This document shows, one piece after another, positions 11,938 through 24,016 of a stretch of DNA of 64,000 nt. Numbering within the stretch: the first letter of the stretch is position 1; each line of letters begins with the position of its first letter. Below the pieces are notes generated by a model. The model searched no databases, was not told the DNA's origin, and saw only the letters and a program-made list of their open reading frames with translations. The DNA lies in NCBI RefSeq assembly GCF_002575655.3, contig NC_053035.3:95381322-95445321 (forward strand), given 5' to 3'. Source of the DNA: Aegilops tauschii subsp. strangulata. Taxonomy: Eukaryota > Streptophyta > Magnoliopsida > Poales > Poaceae. A program made the translations under genes and the position numbers.

Positions 11938-13332
11938 ATGGACCTCCGCTGGTCCGTCGAGGTCAAGGGCGGCGAGACCCTGAGATCAGCGCCCGTGCTG
12001 AACGGCCGCCGCGGCGTCGTCACCTACGTGTCCCTCGTCCACACGCCGCCGAGCGCAGTTGGCGGCCAGCGCGTCGTCGTGGAAGCCTACGTCAAGACTA
12101 TCGACGGCACCCTCGAGCTGGCGTCGCTGTCGTCCGAGAGGCCGCACGCGGAGCTGCCGCGCCCGGTGCTGGTGATGGGCCTCGATCTCTTTTGCTCTCG
12201 CGTGAGGCGGCAGGGCGGCGACCCCGCGGATGGTGATGTGGCGGTCGCCGTTCGGTTTGAGGGTCGTTGCTTCAACGACGGTTACGTTCTTCCTCCGCCG
12301 TCGCCGCTGCCGTTGGAGGACGAAGAGGATCATATGCTGTGGTCGTCGGAGGATGACGACGATGACAACAGCGGGGCAGAGGACGACGAGTCGGTGGGTT
12401 CGGATTCGGAAGACTACGACGACGATGACAGCAGCGGCGAGGAGGAGGAGGAGAGCGACGACGAGGTTGACGGACAAGCGGGCATGGAGAGCAGCGCCGA
12501 CAACGACGTGCTGCTACAGATGGTACACCCCAGCAAGTTCGTCCTCGAGGGAGGTTCTGCGCCGCGGTTCGCCGCCGCCGGGAAGACGGCCGGCTTCATG
12601 CAGGTCACCGCCACGGAGAGGCAATACGAAGCAGACCCCATGCAGATACTCGTGCTCTTCCGCTACACCCGCTTCTCGCCATCATCGTGCGGCGTGGAAG
12701 CGCGCAGGAGCACGAAGGAGCACCAGCTCCGGTTCATAGCCACCGGCGACCACACGGCGAGGTCGCTGGCTTGGACCGGATCGTCGCTGGGCCTGCTGAT
12801 ATACCCCCATGGCTTCAGGAAGAAGCTCCAGGAGCTATGGTCCAGCTTGGCGTCGAAGGTGAGCGTCCCGCCGGGAGCAAGACGCGTCGAGGTGTTCGTC
12901 GACGTTGGCCTCCTCCGGCGGGCGGAGTACACGCTAGCGAGCATGCGGCACATGTGCGCCGCGCTGGAGGGCATGGTGGCGAAGCCGTGGCCCGGGCGCT
13001 TCACCGGGATGGAGCTGTACTTGCCGGAGCCGGTACGGTGCGGCAGGGACGCCGACGAGCGGCCGACAAAGCAGAGGAAGGTCGATGCAGCCGGGCAGGA
13101 GTGCTGCATGGACGTCGGTGAACAGCCAGCGAAGCGAAGGAGGGCTGTCGCCGCCGGGGAGGATTGCCCCGTCTGCTGGCAGCTGCTGGAGGGCGACGAC
13201 CTCGCCGCGTGGCCGGGCTGCGGCAAGCCCCACGTCTTCCATGGCGCGTGCCTCGAGCAAGTCCTCAAGATGAGCGAGACGTGCCCGCTCTGCAGGCGCA
13301 ACCTGTACTTTGAGCGGTTGAGCCCAAGATGA
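11938..13332 (+). CDS. RING-H2 finger protein, probable E3 ubiquitin ligase
   Basis: Intronless gene of 464 codons. The C-terminus (residues 410-452) is a RING-H2 finger with spacing C-x2-C...C-x3-H-x2-H-x2-C...C-x2-C (CPVC, CGKPHVFHGAC, CPLC), the C3H2C3 type that binds two zincs and recruits an E2 enzyme. Residues about 124-175 are very acidic (runs of D and E). Two basic stretches (PTKQRK near 382 and PAKRRR near 400) could be nuclear import signals. They lie in an imperfect 17-residue repeat (ERPTKQRKVDAAGQEC / EQPAKRRRAVAAGEDC) just before the finger. The N-terminal 230 residues match no domain I recognise. The start was chosen as the first ATG after the TATA-like box; no signal peptide or membrane segment is seen. 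E3 activity is inferred from the RING alone, and the substrate is unknown. High GC and lack of introns are common in grass genes. Confidence 0.85.
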   Translation: MDLRWSVEVKGGETLRSAPVLNGRRGVVTYVSLVHTPPSAVGGQRVVVEAYVKTIDGTLELASLSSERPHAELPRPVLVMGLDLFCSRVRRQGGDPADGDVAVAVRFEGRCFNDGYVLPPPSPLPLEDEEDHMLWSSEDDDDDNSGAEDDESVGSDSEDYDDDDSSGEEEEESDDEVDGQAGMESSADNDVLLQMVHPSKFVLEGGSAPRFAAAGKTAGFMQVTATERQYEADPMQILVLFRYTRFSPSSCGVEARRSTKEHQLRFIATGDHTARSLAWTGSSLGLLIYPHGFRKKLQELWSSLASKVSVPPGARRVEVFVDVGLLRRAEYTLASMRHMCAALEGMVAKPWPGRFTGMELYLPEPVRCGRDADERPTKQRKVDAAGQECCMDVGEQPAKRRRAVAAGEDCPVCWQLLEGDDLAAWPGCGKPHVFHGACLEQVLKMSETCPLCRRNLYFERLSPR

Positions 13333-13387
13333 TAGCCGCCAGCTACAACTAGCTAGTGTATGGGAGTCGCAGAGAAAAGCACTTCTA

Positions 13388-13415
13388 CCATGCACGGGAC
13401 TCGACCCGTGCATGG
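13388..13415. repeat. Perfect 11-bp inverted repeat in the 3' flank of the RING gene
   Basis: CCATGCACGGG (13388-13398), a 6-base loop and CCCGTGCATGG (13405-13415) form a perfect stem, 56 bp after the stop codon. If transcribed it would fold into a stable hairpin in the 3' UTR. Confidence 0.8.
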
Positions 13416-13599
13416 ATCAACCGTCCACTGGGTTGGAGATTAGGATGCATGCAAACTTGCGTATTTGTTATTCTAGAATAATATAATCATGGACATGGCT
13501 AGCAGGCGCCCGAGCGCCCGTTGATGGGAACTAGCGCTCATCCAAATATGGAAAGAGCAGTTGTCGCGCACGACCGCAGTTTACTAAAAAAGGAACCAT

Positions 13600-15240
13600 G
13601 TCCTCGCGTGCATTTATTTAGGGATTCAAAAAGTTTAAAAAACTATAACTTCTGATTTAAGTGTCGAAATTCAATTTCGTTTTCACAGTTGGCTTTCTCG
13701 CGACGAGTTCTTCGAAACTAGATCTCATATAGATAGGTTTCATCTAACTTTTTTTTTCAGGCAACTTTGGATACGATGGAGGCAACTTCAGTGCTATAGA
13801 AAAGCAACTTTATTTTCTTCCAGTAGGACCGCCTATTAGGTTTGGTTTGTGTAAAAAATGAGAAAACCACACAAAACATGATGCACCTTTAGTGCTACAT
13901 ATGAAAAAGTCTAAGTTCACCATTGGTGGGGCTATTGGAGGCAAAACAAGGACAATAACTTTCAGAACGTTATGCACTTGAGTATCACACAAAAAAATAG
14001 CAAAATTTGGGGTGTTTTTGTGCAATTCCAGTGCATTCAACATGCAACTCATGTGTGTTTCCTATTGGTTGGTTTGTGTAAAATGAGAAAATCAAGAAAA
14101 TGTGTGCAAGTCCAACTCATCTTGTGTGTGTATATAACTATACATATCTGCATACAGCAATTGTTCTAGCAAACTCTAAGCAACTGCCCCCCTAGCAGAA
14201 ATCCACACAACTGTTCTAGCAAGATCCAAAGCCACTATTCCTAGCAAAAAAATCCAAACAATTATCCTAGAAAATCCAAGCAATTGTAATACCAAAACAC
14301 AATGCAAAATTATTTATAGCAAAACCAAGCAAATGTATTACCAAACAACAATGCAAAATTATTCTAGCTTAACTGAGCAACTATCCTACAAAACCAAGCA
14401 ACTGTACTATCCAATCCAAGCAATTGTACTATCCAATCCAAGCAACTGCATTACTAAATAACAACTATGAAAAAATTGTCCTAACAAAACCAAGCAACTG
14501 TCCCTAGCATTCCTACTTAGATTGTCTACTTTAGGCAGAAAAAACGTATTACCAACTTGAATAGCCTTTGTGGACAACTATCTTACCCCCCCCCCCCCCC
14601 CCCCGCAACTTATCTATTCTAACAAAAATCCAAAACAAATCAATTACAAAGAAAACACAAAATGAAAATTGTTCTAGCAAAATAATCCAAGCAACAGTCT
14701 AGCAAAACCAAGCAACTATATTACAGAAAAACACAAATGCAAAAACCTGTTCAAAACGAATCCAAGCAACTGCCCCCACAAATCACGAGAACATGACAAT
14801 GATAATTAGTTGCCTAACAATGATGATTGGTTTCATGTCATCGCTAATTAGTTGGCTACGATCCTAGGACAAGTTGTCTGTCGGTGTAGCTCATGTTGCA
14901 TGTACTCTGAAACATAGTGGTGGCATACTCGATAGTGTGGTAGACAACTTATATGTGAATTTAGTGAACATCATGGCCATGGGAGGCAACTTATAAAGAC
15001 TTCTCCTTGATAGGCAATTATAGTAGGCAAACTAAAAAGAAGTTGCTTTCCTATCGCACTATAGTTGCCTCTACAGCACACAAAAGTTGCTCAAAACAAG
15101 TTCGTCCAGATATACCCATATGGGATCTAGTTTTGAAGAACTCGTCGTGAAAAACCAATGGTGAAAACGAATCTAAATTCCAATACTCGACTCAAAAGTT
15201 ATGCCTTTTTAAATTTTGTAAAACCCAAAAAAATGCACGT
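13600..15240. mobile_element. Long inverted-repeat (foldback or Mutator-like) element
   Basis: About 210 bp at 13600-13815 is repeated in reverse at 15035-15240, at roughly 70-75% identity by eye. Shared landmarks are cgacgagttctt, aaactagat and the spaced ggcaact blocks. Weaker similarity (cccgagcgc) near 13505 and 15390 suggests the true ends lie further out, giving about 1.9 kb. No target duplication or transposase was found. The middle is a degenerate minisatellite (14160-14790). Long terminal inverted repeats without coding suggest a non-autonomous Mutator-like element, but the class is uncertain. Confidence 0.55.
14160..14790 (+). repeat. Degenerate minisatellite (AAGCAACTG/TCTAGCAAA motif)
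   Basis: At least a dozen imperfect copies of a 25-40 bp unit built on 'ccaagcaactg...ctagcaaaa'. A run of 18 or so C lies at about 14586-14604. Confidence 0.7.
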
Positions 15241-16480
15241 ATTCTTTTTTACTTGACTTGTGTTCGGATGGGACGAGGACCAGATAGTTTCTTTTTTTGT
15301 ATTGTAATGATGACACACACCCTTTATGGCAGGTCTGCTCAGATGCAACCCGTGTCATGTATGTTTTTTGTCGCATAGCGCGTGCGCTCGGGAAGCCCAA
15401 TTAGCGCAGCTGCACCGATAAGTATTTGGGTATAATCATATATTCTGACAATCAATCAATCAACTTTATGGATTCTCTCTCCTCATTTTCCTCTCACAAC
15501 CACATGCACACAGAGTGAGTTCTTTCTCCTACTCATTAGTACACATGCATTTGTTTTCAATCTTAAACTTGGAACAACTATATATGTTCAAATAAACTTC
15601 AGAAAAATATTCCATTTGTACATGTGTTTTTCTTTCGATTTTATCTTCAAAATAAGCCCAATATTGAATATGCTTTGACAAAGTTCAAATTTCAAAGTTG
15701 AACTAAAACCATGACAAAAATTATAAAATGGAGGGAGTATAATTTTGTTATAAATAATATGAAACATTTAATTTTTAAATAAAACTCAACTAGATGGAAC
15801 TAACTAGGAAATATCACGTTACGACATATTATGTGAGAGAAATCAATGTGTGTGATGTCAGGATGCTATATTTTACTTGTTTAATATTGTGATGGCACAT
15901 ATCCCAACGAAACAAGGGAGTGGTGGATGCATACCGCGCATGGTAGAAATACCAGTCTCGGGAGTCGCATGGTTGTACTGAAAAGTTTGTGCAGTGTATC
16001 AATCTCTTGTAACTATAGTTTGCTCGAATGCTCTTCAGATTTGTTTTTGTTTCTCTGAAGGATAGCATTCATTCACCTCATTGACGATGTATTCATGAGT
16101 TCATATATCCATGGATTGCGTCGGTGTATTTGGTATGAGAAAAAATATTGGTATGAGCATATCCAGACCAACTAATAAAAGATGATGCGTTTCCTTAAAA
16201 TTCACCTGTTCCTTTTTTTCTTTTTTGCCATGAGCTGCTCGTATGTCATTTGACCACCAAAATTTGGACGCTCCTAGCGCATCCGAGCATCTTAAACGCC
16301 TAAAACTATTAGATTTCTTGAAAAAACATGCTATTTTTTCCATATTTATTGTTCACCAAGAGCATGGGCTCTGGTGCGGATTACTTAATTAGAGTTCAGT
16401 TTTTTCCTCATGACAATGTATTAATTCTATATCATTCTGATGACCAACCTAATTAAACTACTCTCATAGTTTTAGGTCTC
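15241..16480. other. Intergenic AT-rich sequence without a recognisable gene
   Basis: Nothing protein-coding stands out. A lone Stowaway-type end (ggagggagta) occurs at about 15730. Short open frames are AT-rich and unsupported. Confidence 0.5.
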
Positions 16481-16482
16481 AT

Positions 16483-16700
16483 TTGGTTAGTGGGATATAG
16501 AGATATTATAGAAAAGGGAACCATACAAAATGAGATGACATATATCTCAATTTTTACAGGAAAAGAGATGTCATTTGGCACATAGGATAGAAAAAAATTG
16601 ATTGAGTCTAGGCTAATGGCTTTTTTCTTTTGAAATATGAAGAATTAGTTTCTATCCTACATAGAAATAGGAATCCATTCCTACAAACCAAAAAAATCAA
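16483..16700. mobile_element. Possible MITE
   Basis: Begins 'ctcatttggttagtggga' and ends 'cattcctacaaaccaaa', which is an imperfect inverted counterpart. The body (gagatgaca... gagatgtcatttg... taggatag) resembles a common grass MITE with a 'tttggttcatggga' end. The boundaries are approximate. Confidence 0.35.
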
Positions 16701-17029
16701 AAGAACTTTTTCCCTAACAAAATTCCTATCTTTTAGAACCCTATATACCTAAGAGAGAATTGTCCCCACTAACTTATTTATCTCAACATGTAAGCATGCC
16801 ATCTCATCATATAATTACAAATGGGATAAAGCCCATCTCAACATACAATCATGTATAGAGAAAGACCCACCACACCATTCAACCATGCATGAAAAGGTAT
16901 TTTCTATTCAATTATTCTACTTATATTCAATAAATATTGTTACAAATATACATAATTAAATATAATAAATCATATGTACTTTAAATTATGATTCCCAAGT
17001 TATCAACCCAACTTTTCATCAACTAATTT

Positions 17030-17057
17030 CCGCAGCAAAGCGCGGGGCATCCTCTAG
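17030..17057 (+). mobile_element. Helitron-like 3' end
   Basis: A short GC hairpin (CCGC ... GCGG, 17030-17045) is followed by GCATCCT and CTAG (17054-17057), then T. This fits the Helitron 3' signature of a hairpin about 10 bases before CTRR. I could not locate the TC-starting 5' end. Confidence 0.45.
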
Positions 17058-17070
17058 TTCTTATAAATTT

Positions 17071-17850
17071 CGGGAGCAACTAGTTAACGGGTACCCTTTC
17101 GAGAAAAAAAGGTTTTTTCGAGAAGCTATCCTTTGACAACATGTTCTTCTAATTGTGCTTTCCCAGAAAAGAAAAAGCACAGTATGTGCTTTCCGGGAAA
17201 AGAAAAGCACAACTGTGCTTCCCCGAAAAACAATAAAGCACAATATATGCTTCCACAAGAAGCACATCTGTGCTTATTGAAAGGAAAAAAGACATAGTTG
17301 TGCTTCCCGAAAAGGAAAAAACACAGTTGGGCTTCACGGAAAAAAGGAAAAGCACGGTCTCTGCTTCCACGAGAAGCACAATGTGCTATTCGGAAAAGGA
17401 AAAACAAAGTCTGTGCTTCCGCCAGAAGCATAATTGGGCTTCCCAAAAAGGGAAAAGCACAGTTGTCCCCCCCCCCCCCACCCCCCCCCCCCACCCAAAA
17501 AAAGTGACAAAAGCATAACCGTGCTTTCAGGTTTTGGGATTTTCCGGTTCCGGTTTTTGGTCTTTTTTATTATTGTTTCTTTTTTGCGTTATCATTTTTC
17601 CATAAAAAATTTATCAAAATTTAGGAACATAGGGTCTAGTTCGAAGATCTAGCCGTGAGAAATTCGAAGTGAAAAAGGTTTATGAATCGAGTGCACGATT
17701 CAATAGATAAACGTTTTTAAAAAGCAAATCAACAAAAAAAACTCTCAAGTTGCGACAAGTGGCACACATGTAGTGCGCCACTTATCAGCACGAGTAAAAA
17801 GTGGAAATGACCTTTGGAAGGGGTACCCCATAGGGTGCAGCGCTGGGTGG
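17071..17850. repeat. Repeat region with palindromic AAGCAC/GTGCTT units
   Basis: From 17150 to 17470, about ten imperfect units of roughly 30 bp contain GTGCTTCCnngAAAAG...AAGCACA, so each unit is partly self-complementary. A C-rich tract follows (17466-17496). The flanks gggtaccctttc (17090) and ggggtacccc (17820-17830) are loosely inverted, hinting at a non-autonomous DNA transposon. No coding function. Confidence 0.5.
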
Positions 17851-17879
17851 TGCGTTAAGTTTACTCATACCCAGCGGCT

Positions 17880-18444
17880 ACTAGGGTTTCTTCTGCCTCC
17901 TGCAGGCACCAGCGCCGGTCTGCCTCGTCTCTTGTGGCCATAGGGCCATATAGGCGTGGTGGATCTCGGCCCTTGCCGGTGGGAGGGCTTAGTTTCTAGA
18001 TGCTTTTCTGAGTTTTCTTAGGGATTGTGTACTGCTCAGAGAGATAAGGCGGTAGCGGCTCTCTGAAGATGGAATAAGGTTCTTCCCGCCTAGCCCCCAT
18101 CCTGGTGATGCTTCTAGCGTCATCGAAGGGCGTGTGAAGATTTGTCTCCAGCGGATCTCGCGGGATTCTATCGACGTTTGTCTTCGGTGGATCAGTGGTT
18201 GCTATTCTGGTGCGCTGGTCCTATAGGACCTTGGCATGACGATTTCCCGACCGTCTCCTACAACAAATTTTGCTCGGTTCCCGAGAGGGAGGGGCGATGA
18301 CACGCCTTGGGCTCACTCCAGTGTTTGTAGTCGTCGCTATGTCGTACTACGGTGTGGATGTAATTTTTATTATTTCGGGTATTCGTTGTACTACCATAAT
18401 TAATGATGAATACTAGATTGGAAGTTTTCTTGAAAAAAAAAATG
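17880..18444 (+). mobile_element. Possible poly-A retroposon (LINE or SINE derivative)
   Basis: GC-rich sequence starting ctagggtttcttctgcc and ending in 'tactagattggaagttttcttg' plus ten A (18435-18444). That layout fits a non-LTR retrotransposon derivative. No long open frame is present. It sits about 350 bp before the desiccation-related gene. Confidence 0.35.
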
Positions 18445-18798
18445 CAGATACTTTTTTTAAGAAAAACTTACATATTGCTAGTAGTTCATACGTGGATTGG
18501 TCTTCGATCGAACGGGATTTCGGCCCGGTTCAAAATACAGAACGCTCTAGAGAACATGCGATCAGTCCATGTGTAGTCCTCTTTGGTTTAGAGAAATTTT
18601 ACCAAATCACTAGCCCGCCGTGGTGATGGACACGCGAGCATTTCGTGTCCTGCCAACCTCATGCCCTCCTAAACCCACGCTAACCATTACCAGACCCCCA
18701 GCCCGCAGCACAAATACACGGACGAGCACGAGCAGCGCAGAGCCAAGCACGCGAGCTCTCACTAGCACGGCACGACAGGCGCTCCGTCCTCCCTGGCC

Positions 18799-19770
18799 AT
18801 GGCTCGCGCGCACGGCGCCTTCCTGCTACAGCTGCTGGCCGCGGGCCTGCAGGTCGTCGCGCTCGCGGCGACCGTCACAGTCACACAGACGGACGACCCG
18901 CGGTGCCGGCCGAGCCTGCCGCGGCGGGGCGCCATCGCGGTGTACCCGAGCGACATGGAGCAGCTGCAGTTCCTGCTCAACCCCAAGTTCGTGGAGGCGG
19001 AGTGGTTCCTCCACGCCGCGCTGGGGCGGGGCATCGACTACCTCGACCGCAACCTCTCGGCGGGCGGCCCGGCGCCCGTCGGCGCGCGCAAGGCCAACCT
19101 CGACTTTCGCACCACCGAGATCGCCGCCGAGCTCGGGTACCAGGAGGTGGGCCACATCAGGGCCATCACGCAGGCCAACGGCGGGTTCCCGCGCCCGCCC
19201 ATCGACCTCAGCGCCGACCGCTTCGCCGCCATCATGGACGACGCCATGGGCGCGCGCCTCGACCCGCCCTTCGACGCCTACAACGGCACCGTCAACTTCC
19301 TCCTCGCCTCCTACATCCTGCCTCACGTCACCGCCGCCGCCGCCGTCGGCATCAGCCCCAACCTCATGGGCTACGCCTCCAAGCGCCTCCACGCCAGCGT
19401 CCTGGCGGTGGAGGCCGGGCAGGACGCGGTGATCAGGATGCTGCTGTACCAGCGCGCCGACGAGACGGTGGCGCCCTACAAGGGCCGCACGGTGGCCGAG
19501 TTCACGCGCCGGATCTCCGACTGGCGCAACGACCTGTCCGGCTGCGGCGCCAAGGACGAGGGAGTCAAGGTGCTGGACCGGCACCAGGGCGCCGAGCGGC
19601 GCACCATCAGCAACATCCTCGGCGCCGGCGTGGACTCGCTTGGGTACCAGCGCACCCCGGCGGAGGCGCTGCGCATCCTCTACGGCTCTCGCAACGAGCA
19701 GGTCCCCGGCGGGTTCCTGCCCCAGGGCGCCAACGGCACCATCGCCAGAGGATTTGTCCAGCTCGCATAG
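18799..19770 (+). CDS. Desiccation-related protein PCC13-62-like (ferritin-like domain)
   Basis: Intronless gene of 323 codons. Residues 1-24 form a hydrophobic signal peptide (AFLLQLLAAGLQVVALAA), so the protein should enter the secretory pathway. From about residue 50 the sequence shows the family hallmark DMEQLQFLLNPKFVEAEWFL followed by AALGRGIDYLD, then helices typical of the ferritin-like domain (PF13668), with FRTTEIAAELGYQEVGHIRAI near 100-120. Three N-glycosylation sequons are present (NLS, NGT, NGT). The family was first described from the resurrection plant Craterostigma (PCC13-62), where it is induced by drying. Its biochemical activity is not established. The length fits the family (about 310-330 residues). 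The start is the first ATG in good context (CCATGG). The stop is followed by a non-coding 3' region to about 20200. Confidence 0.92.
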   Translation: MARAHGAFLLQLLAAGLQVVALAATVTVTQTDDPRCRPSLPRRGAIAVYPSDMEQLQFLLNPKFVEAEWFLHAALGRGIDYLDRNLSAGGPAPVGARKANLDFRTTEIAAELGYQEVGHIRAITQANGGFPRPPIDLSADRFAAIMDDAMGARLDPPFDAYNGTVNFLLASYILPHVTAAAAVGISPNLMGYASKRLHASVLAVEAGQDAVIRMLLYQRADETVAPYKGRTVAEFTRRISDWRNDLSGCGAKDEGVKVLDRHQGAERRTISNILGAGVDSLGYQRTPAEALRILYGSRNEQVPGGFLPQGANGTIARGFVQLA

Positions 19771-20228
19771 ATGTCGCTGCAGCTCGAGGAATCACCCGGT
19801 GGCCGGTGCTTCCATTCCACCTCTTTCATGCTACCCATGAACTGATATTCTAGACCAACTTCAGTTTACAGCTCGAGAAACAAAACTATAATCTATTGCG
19901 AATAGTGTACTTTGTTAGCACTACTCATACTCTGATTTGGCATTGTCTGTTCCTTATATGCTGTGGATCGAGCTTCAAATGAAATGCTGGGCCATCTTAA
20001 AGACATCTGGTAACAGTACTGTCAAACAAATTCTGGTTTTTCTGCAAGTTTCATGTTTTAGTATTATGCGTAGATAGCAGGAAGCGCGATAAGATAGCTG
20101 CGGCCTGCGAGAGCATCGTAGATGCCATGGTCAGAAGACTATAACTCAAGCCAGATTGGTGTTTTTCATTTCATGTAAGATCTCATGAAGAACCACCACG
20201 CCCAACTAAGCAGGTTTGGCTTCACTAA
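19771..20228 (+). other. 3' flank of the desiccation-related gene
   Basis: Non-coding and moderately AT-rich, probably including the 3' UTR. I see no second gene. Confidence 0.5.
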
Positions 20229-20912
20229 GAGCAACTCTAGCAGATCCGTCATGTTGGCCTGTCTTTAAGAGACCGGGACAAAAAATCGTCCCGACCAGGT
20301 CCAGCAAACAGCCCGTCCCGTAAAAAAAAATTGTGAGGAGCTCTAAAAATCGGCCCGCTTCCTCCATATCTCCTGTTTCTCCCTTCATTTTGCATATTCC
20401 CATATACGAAAAAACCATTGGCGGGAGGGAAATTTCACATCAACCGCCACTGTCACCGCCGCCTCCGCCAACTCCCCAGTCATCCCCGTTGCCGCCGACC
20501 AGCCGGCCGATGTCCTCTGCCCTTCCTCGCCTCATTCCTGACGACCAACACACCCCTCAAGCTCTCAGATGGCCGTGGCAGCTCCACCATGGATGCGGGC
20601 TGGTGGCCTGATAGCCATCACGCCCCTCAAGCTCTTGGGTGGCGGCGGTAGCTCCGCCATGGAGGCGGGCTCAAGGTCGCCGCCGGGCCTGGCAGCCATA
20701 GTTCTACAAAAGCGGTTGCGGCTGGGGGCGGCTGCTTGTGCAAGTGATTTGGGGAAGAAGATGATCATAGAAAAAAAAGAAAGGAAAAAAGATTAAGAAG
20801 ACATTATACGGTACAAATTTGTGGCATCTGTTCTATCCGATGCCACACGGTACTGCAGATCCATTTTATGAGGAACCATTTTTCTTTTTTTTGAGATTCG
20901 CTAGAGTTGCTC
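20229..20912. mobile_element. Tourist-like (PIF/Harbinger) non-autonomous element
   Basis: 684 bp with terminal inverted repeats GAGCAACTCTAGC.GATCC (left) and the inverse at 20894-20912, flanked by TAA on both sides (20226-20228 and 20913-20915). The 3-bp TAA/TTA duplication is typical of PIF/Harbinger. The interior is GC-rich with an imperfect 70-bp-spaced duplication (20549-20606 and 20619-20676). It encodes no transposase. Confidence 0.75.
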
Positions 20913-20915
20913 TAA

Positions 20916-21561
20916 CAACATCATGATAATAGTTTTGTGCTATTTTTCGGTTAAATAAGAAAAGGGTGCACGATCTCGACAAATTACTTCTGATTAAATT
21001 CAAAAATCATATGGAACGCGACTCATTGGTAAATCAACTTCGATTCTCTACAAACCAAGGACAGTTCAAAGCTGAACTGCTTGAAGTCTAGGCAAAAAGA
21101 CGCACTCTTTCTACAAAGAAGAGAGGCTTGGTAAGGCCTCTCATCCCGGCGCGGCAAGGCTTCCCATCTCGACTCGAGGTGTGACGATTAGATGTCGAGC
21201 CAAAGAACCTAAAGGAGGCCACGATTTTCTACTACTCAGATGAATTCAACCACTATCAAAAAGGCCAGCATGTCAAAAACCAAAAGAAGCAAAATAAGAG
21301 GTTGCAAACTTTCCATCTTCAAACTTTGAAGATAAAGCAATTTTTCAGATAATGCCTAACCTTGATCTGAAACATATTAGATAACCAGATGAGGTCTCGA
21401 AATAGCACTTAATAAGGTAAACATCCACATTACATCTAGCAGCAACCACGAGTTCGCAAATCAACAAACATCAGGCAAAACTTAAAAACGACGGTTCCAG
21501 GAACATAGGTCTATATCCTTGAAGATAACTGGCTATAGCAAAACGACTCAACGCCTCAGAA
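20916..21561. other. Spacer with the 3' UTR of RPS4
   Basis: No gene is seen. The part next to 21562 is likely the 3' UTR of RPS4, transcribed leftward. Confidence 0.55.
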
Positions 21562-23437
<1,876 letters not shown>

Positions 23438-23566
23438 GGTTGCGAGCTCGGGCTAGGTCGCCGTGCTTCTCCTCTTCGGGCACCGCCGCCGCCTGCTCCT
23501 TCTCCTGTTCTACGCGCCGCCGCCGGGATGACAAAGAATGAGGGGGAAGCGAGGGGGCGAGAGAGC

Positions 23567-23694
23567 TTATATATATACTGCGAGAGGTAGGGTTTTAGCC
23601 GCCCCGTTCGGCTGTGTGGGCTTTCGGCCTGGACTTGGGCTTGACACGGTTGTGCAAATCCTCCCTGTAAGAGACGGCCTAGTGGCTCTGGGCC
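23567..23694 (-). promoter_or_regulatory. RPS4 core promoter with telo-box-like and site II motifs
   Basis: On the minus strand there is a TATA box (TATATATATAAG, about 23565-23576), a telo-box-like AAACCCTA (23588-23596), and on the plus strand TGGGCT at 23617 and 23636 and TGGGCC at 23689 (site II, TGGGCY). Telo boxes and site II elements are the known co-regulating pair of plant ribosomal protein genes. Confidence 0.65.
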
Positions 23695-23857
23695 ATATCT
23701 CATGAAGAAAGGGTCGGCTCTGGACCATAAGTTTTTTTTTCTCTCCTCTTTTTGGGGGTGTAGCTCTGGACCATAGCTAACAGCGACTTTATCTAAAAAA
23801 ACAGAGATCCTACAAACTTCTACCTTATTCACTTCTTGTAATTTTTCGTTTGAACTT

Positions 23858-24016
23858 CGAGAGTCGAATTATGAGGCTCATAGGCTTGCTAGGTTTGGTG
23901 TTTCGCTCCCTGTTGGGACGCATTTGTGGTTGGGCATTCCGCATGACCCAATTCTAATTCCTATGAACATTTTAGCTAATCAAGTAAAGGCCTGGCGAGC
24001 TTTTCTCAAAAAAAAA
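23858..24016 (+). pseudogene. LINE remnant: C-terminal RNase H-like tail and poly-A
   Basis: The plus frame from 23858 reads RESNYEAHRLARFGVSLPVG, then HLWLGIPHDPILIPMNILANQ. This resembles the conserved C-terminal end of plant RNase H-like (RVT_3) domains found in LINEs and related reading frames. It is followed by a run of nine A at 24008-24016, as at a LINE 3' end. The remainder of the element is absent. Confidence 0.55.

Noticed and set aside
11844..12236. Upstream overlapping frame before the RING gene
   Set aside because: It begins with GTG, not ATG, and is out of frame with the RING protein; no evidence that it is translated.
12663..13301. 212-codon minus-strand frame and other frames over the RING gene
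   Set aside because: Low-complexity shadows in GC-rich coding sequence; only the frame with the RING finger is convincing.
18826..19584. 252-codon minus-strand frame opposite the desiccation-related gene, and large frames at 18620 and 18903
   Set aside because: Shadow frames of a GC-rich gene; the plus frame from 18799 has the signal peptide and family motifs.
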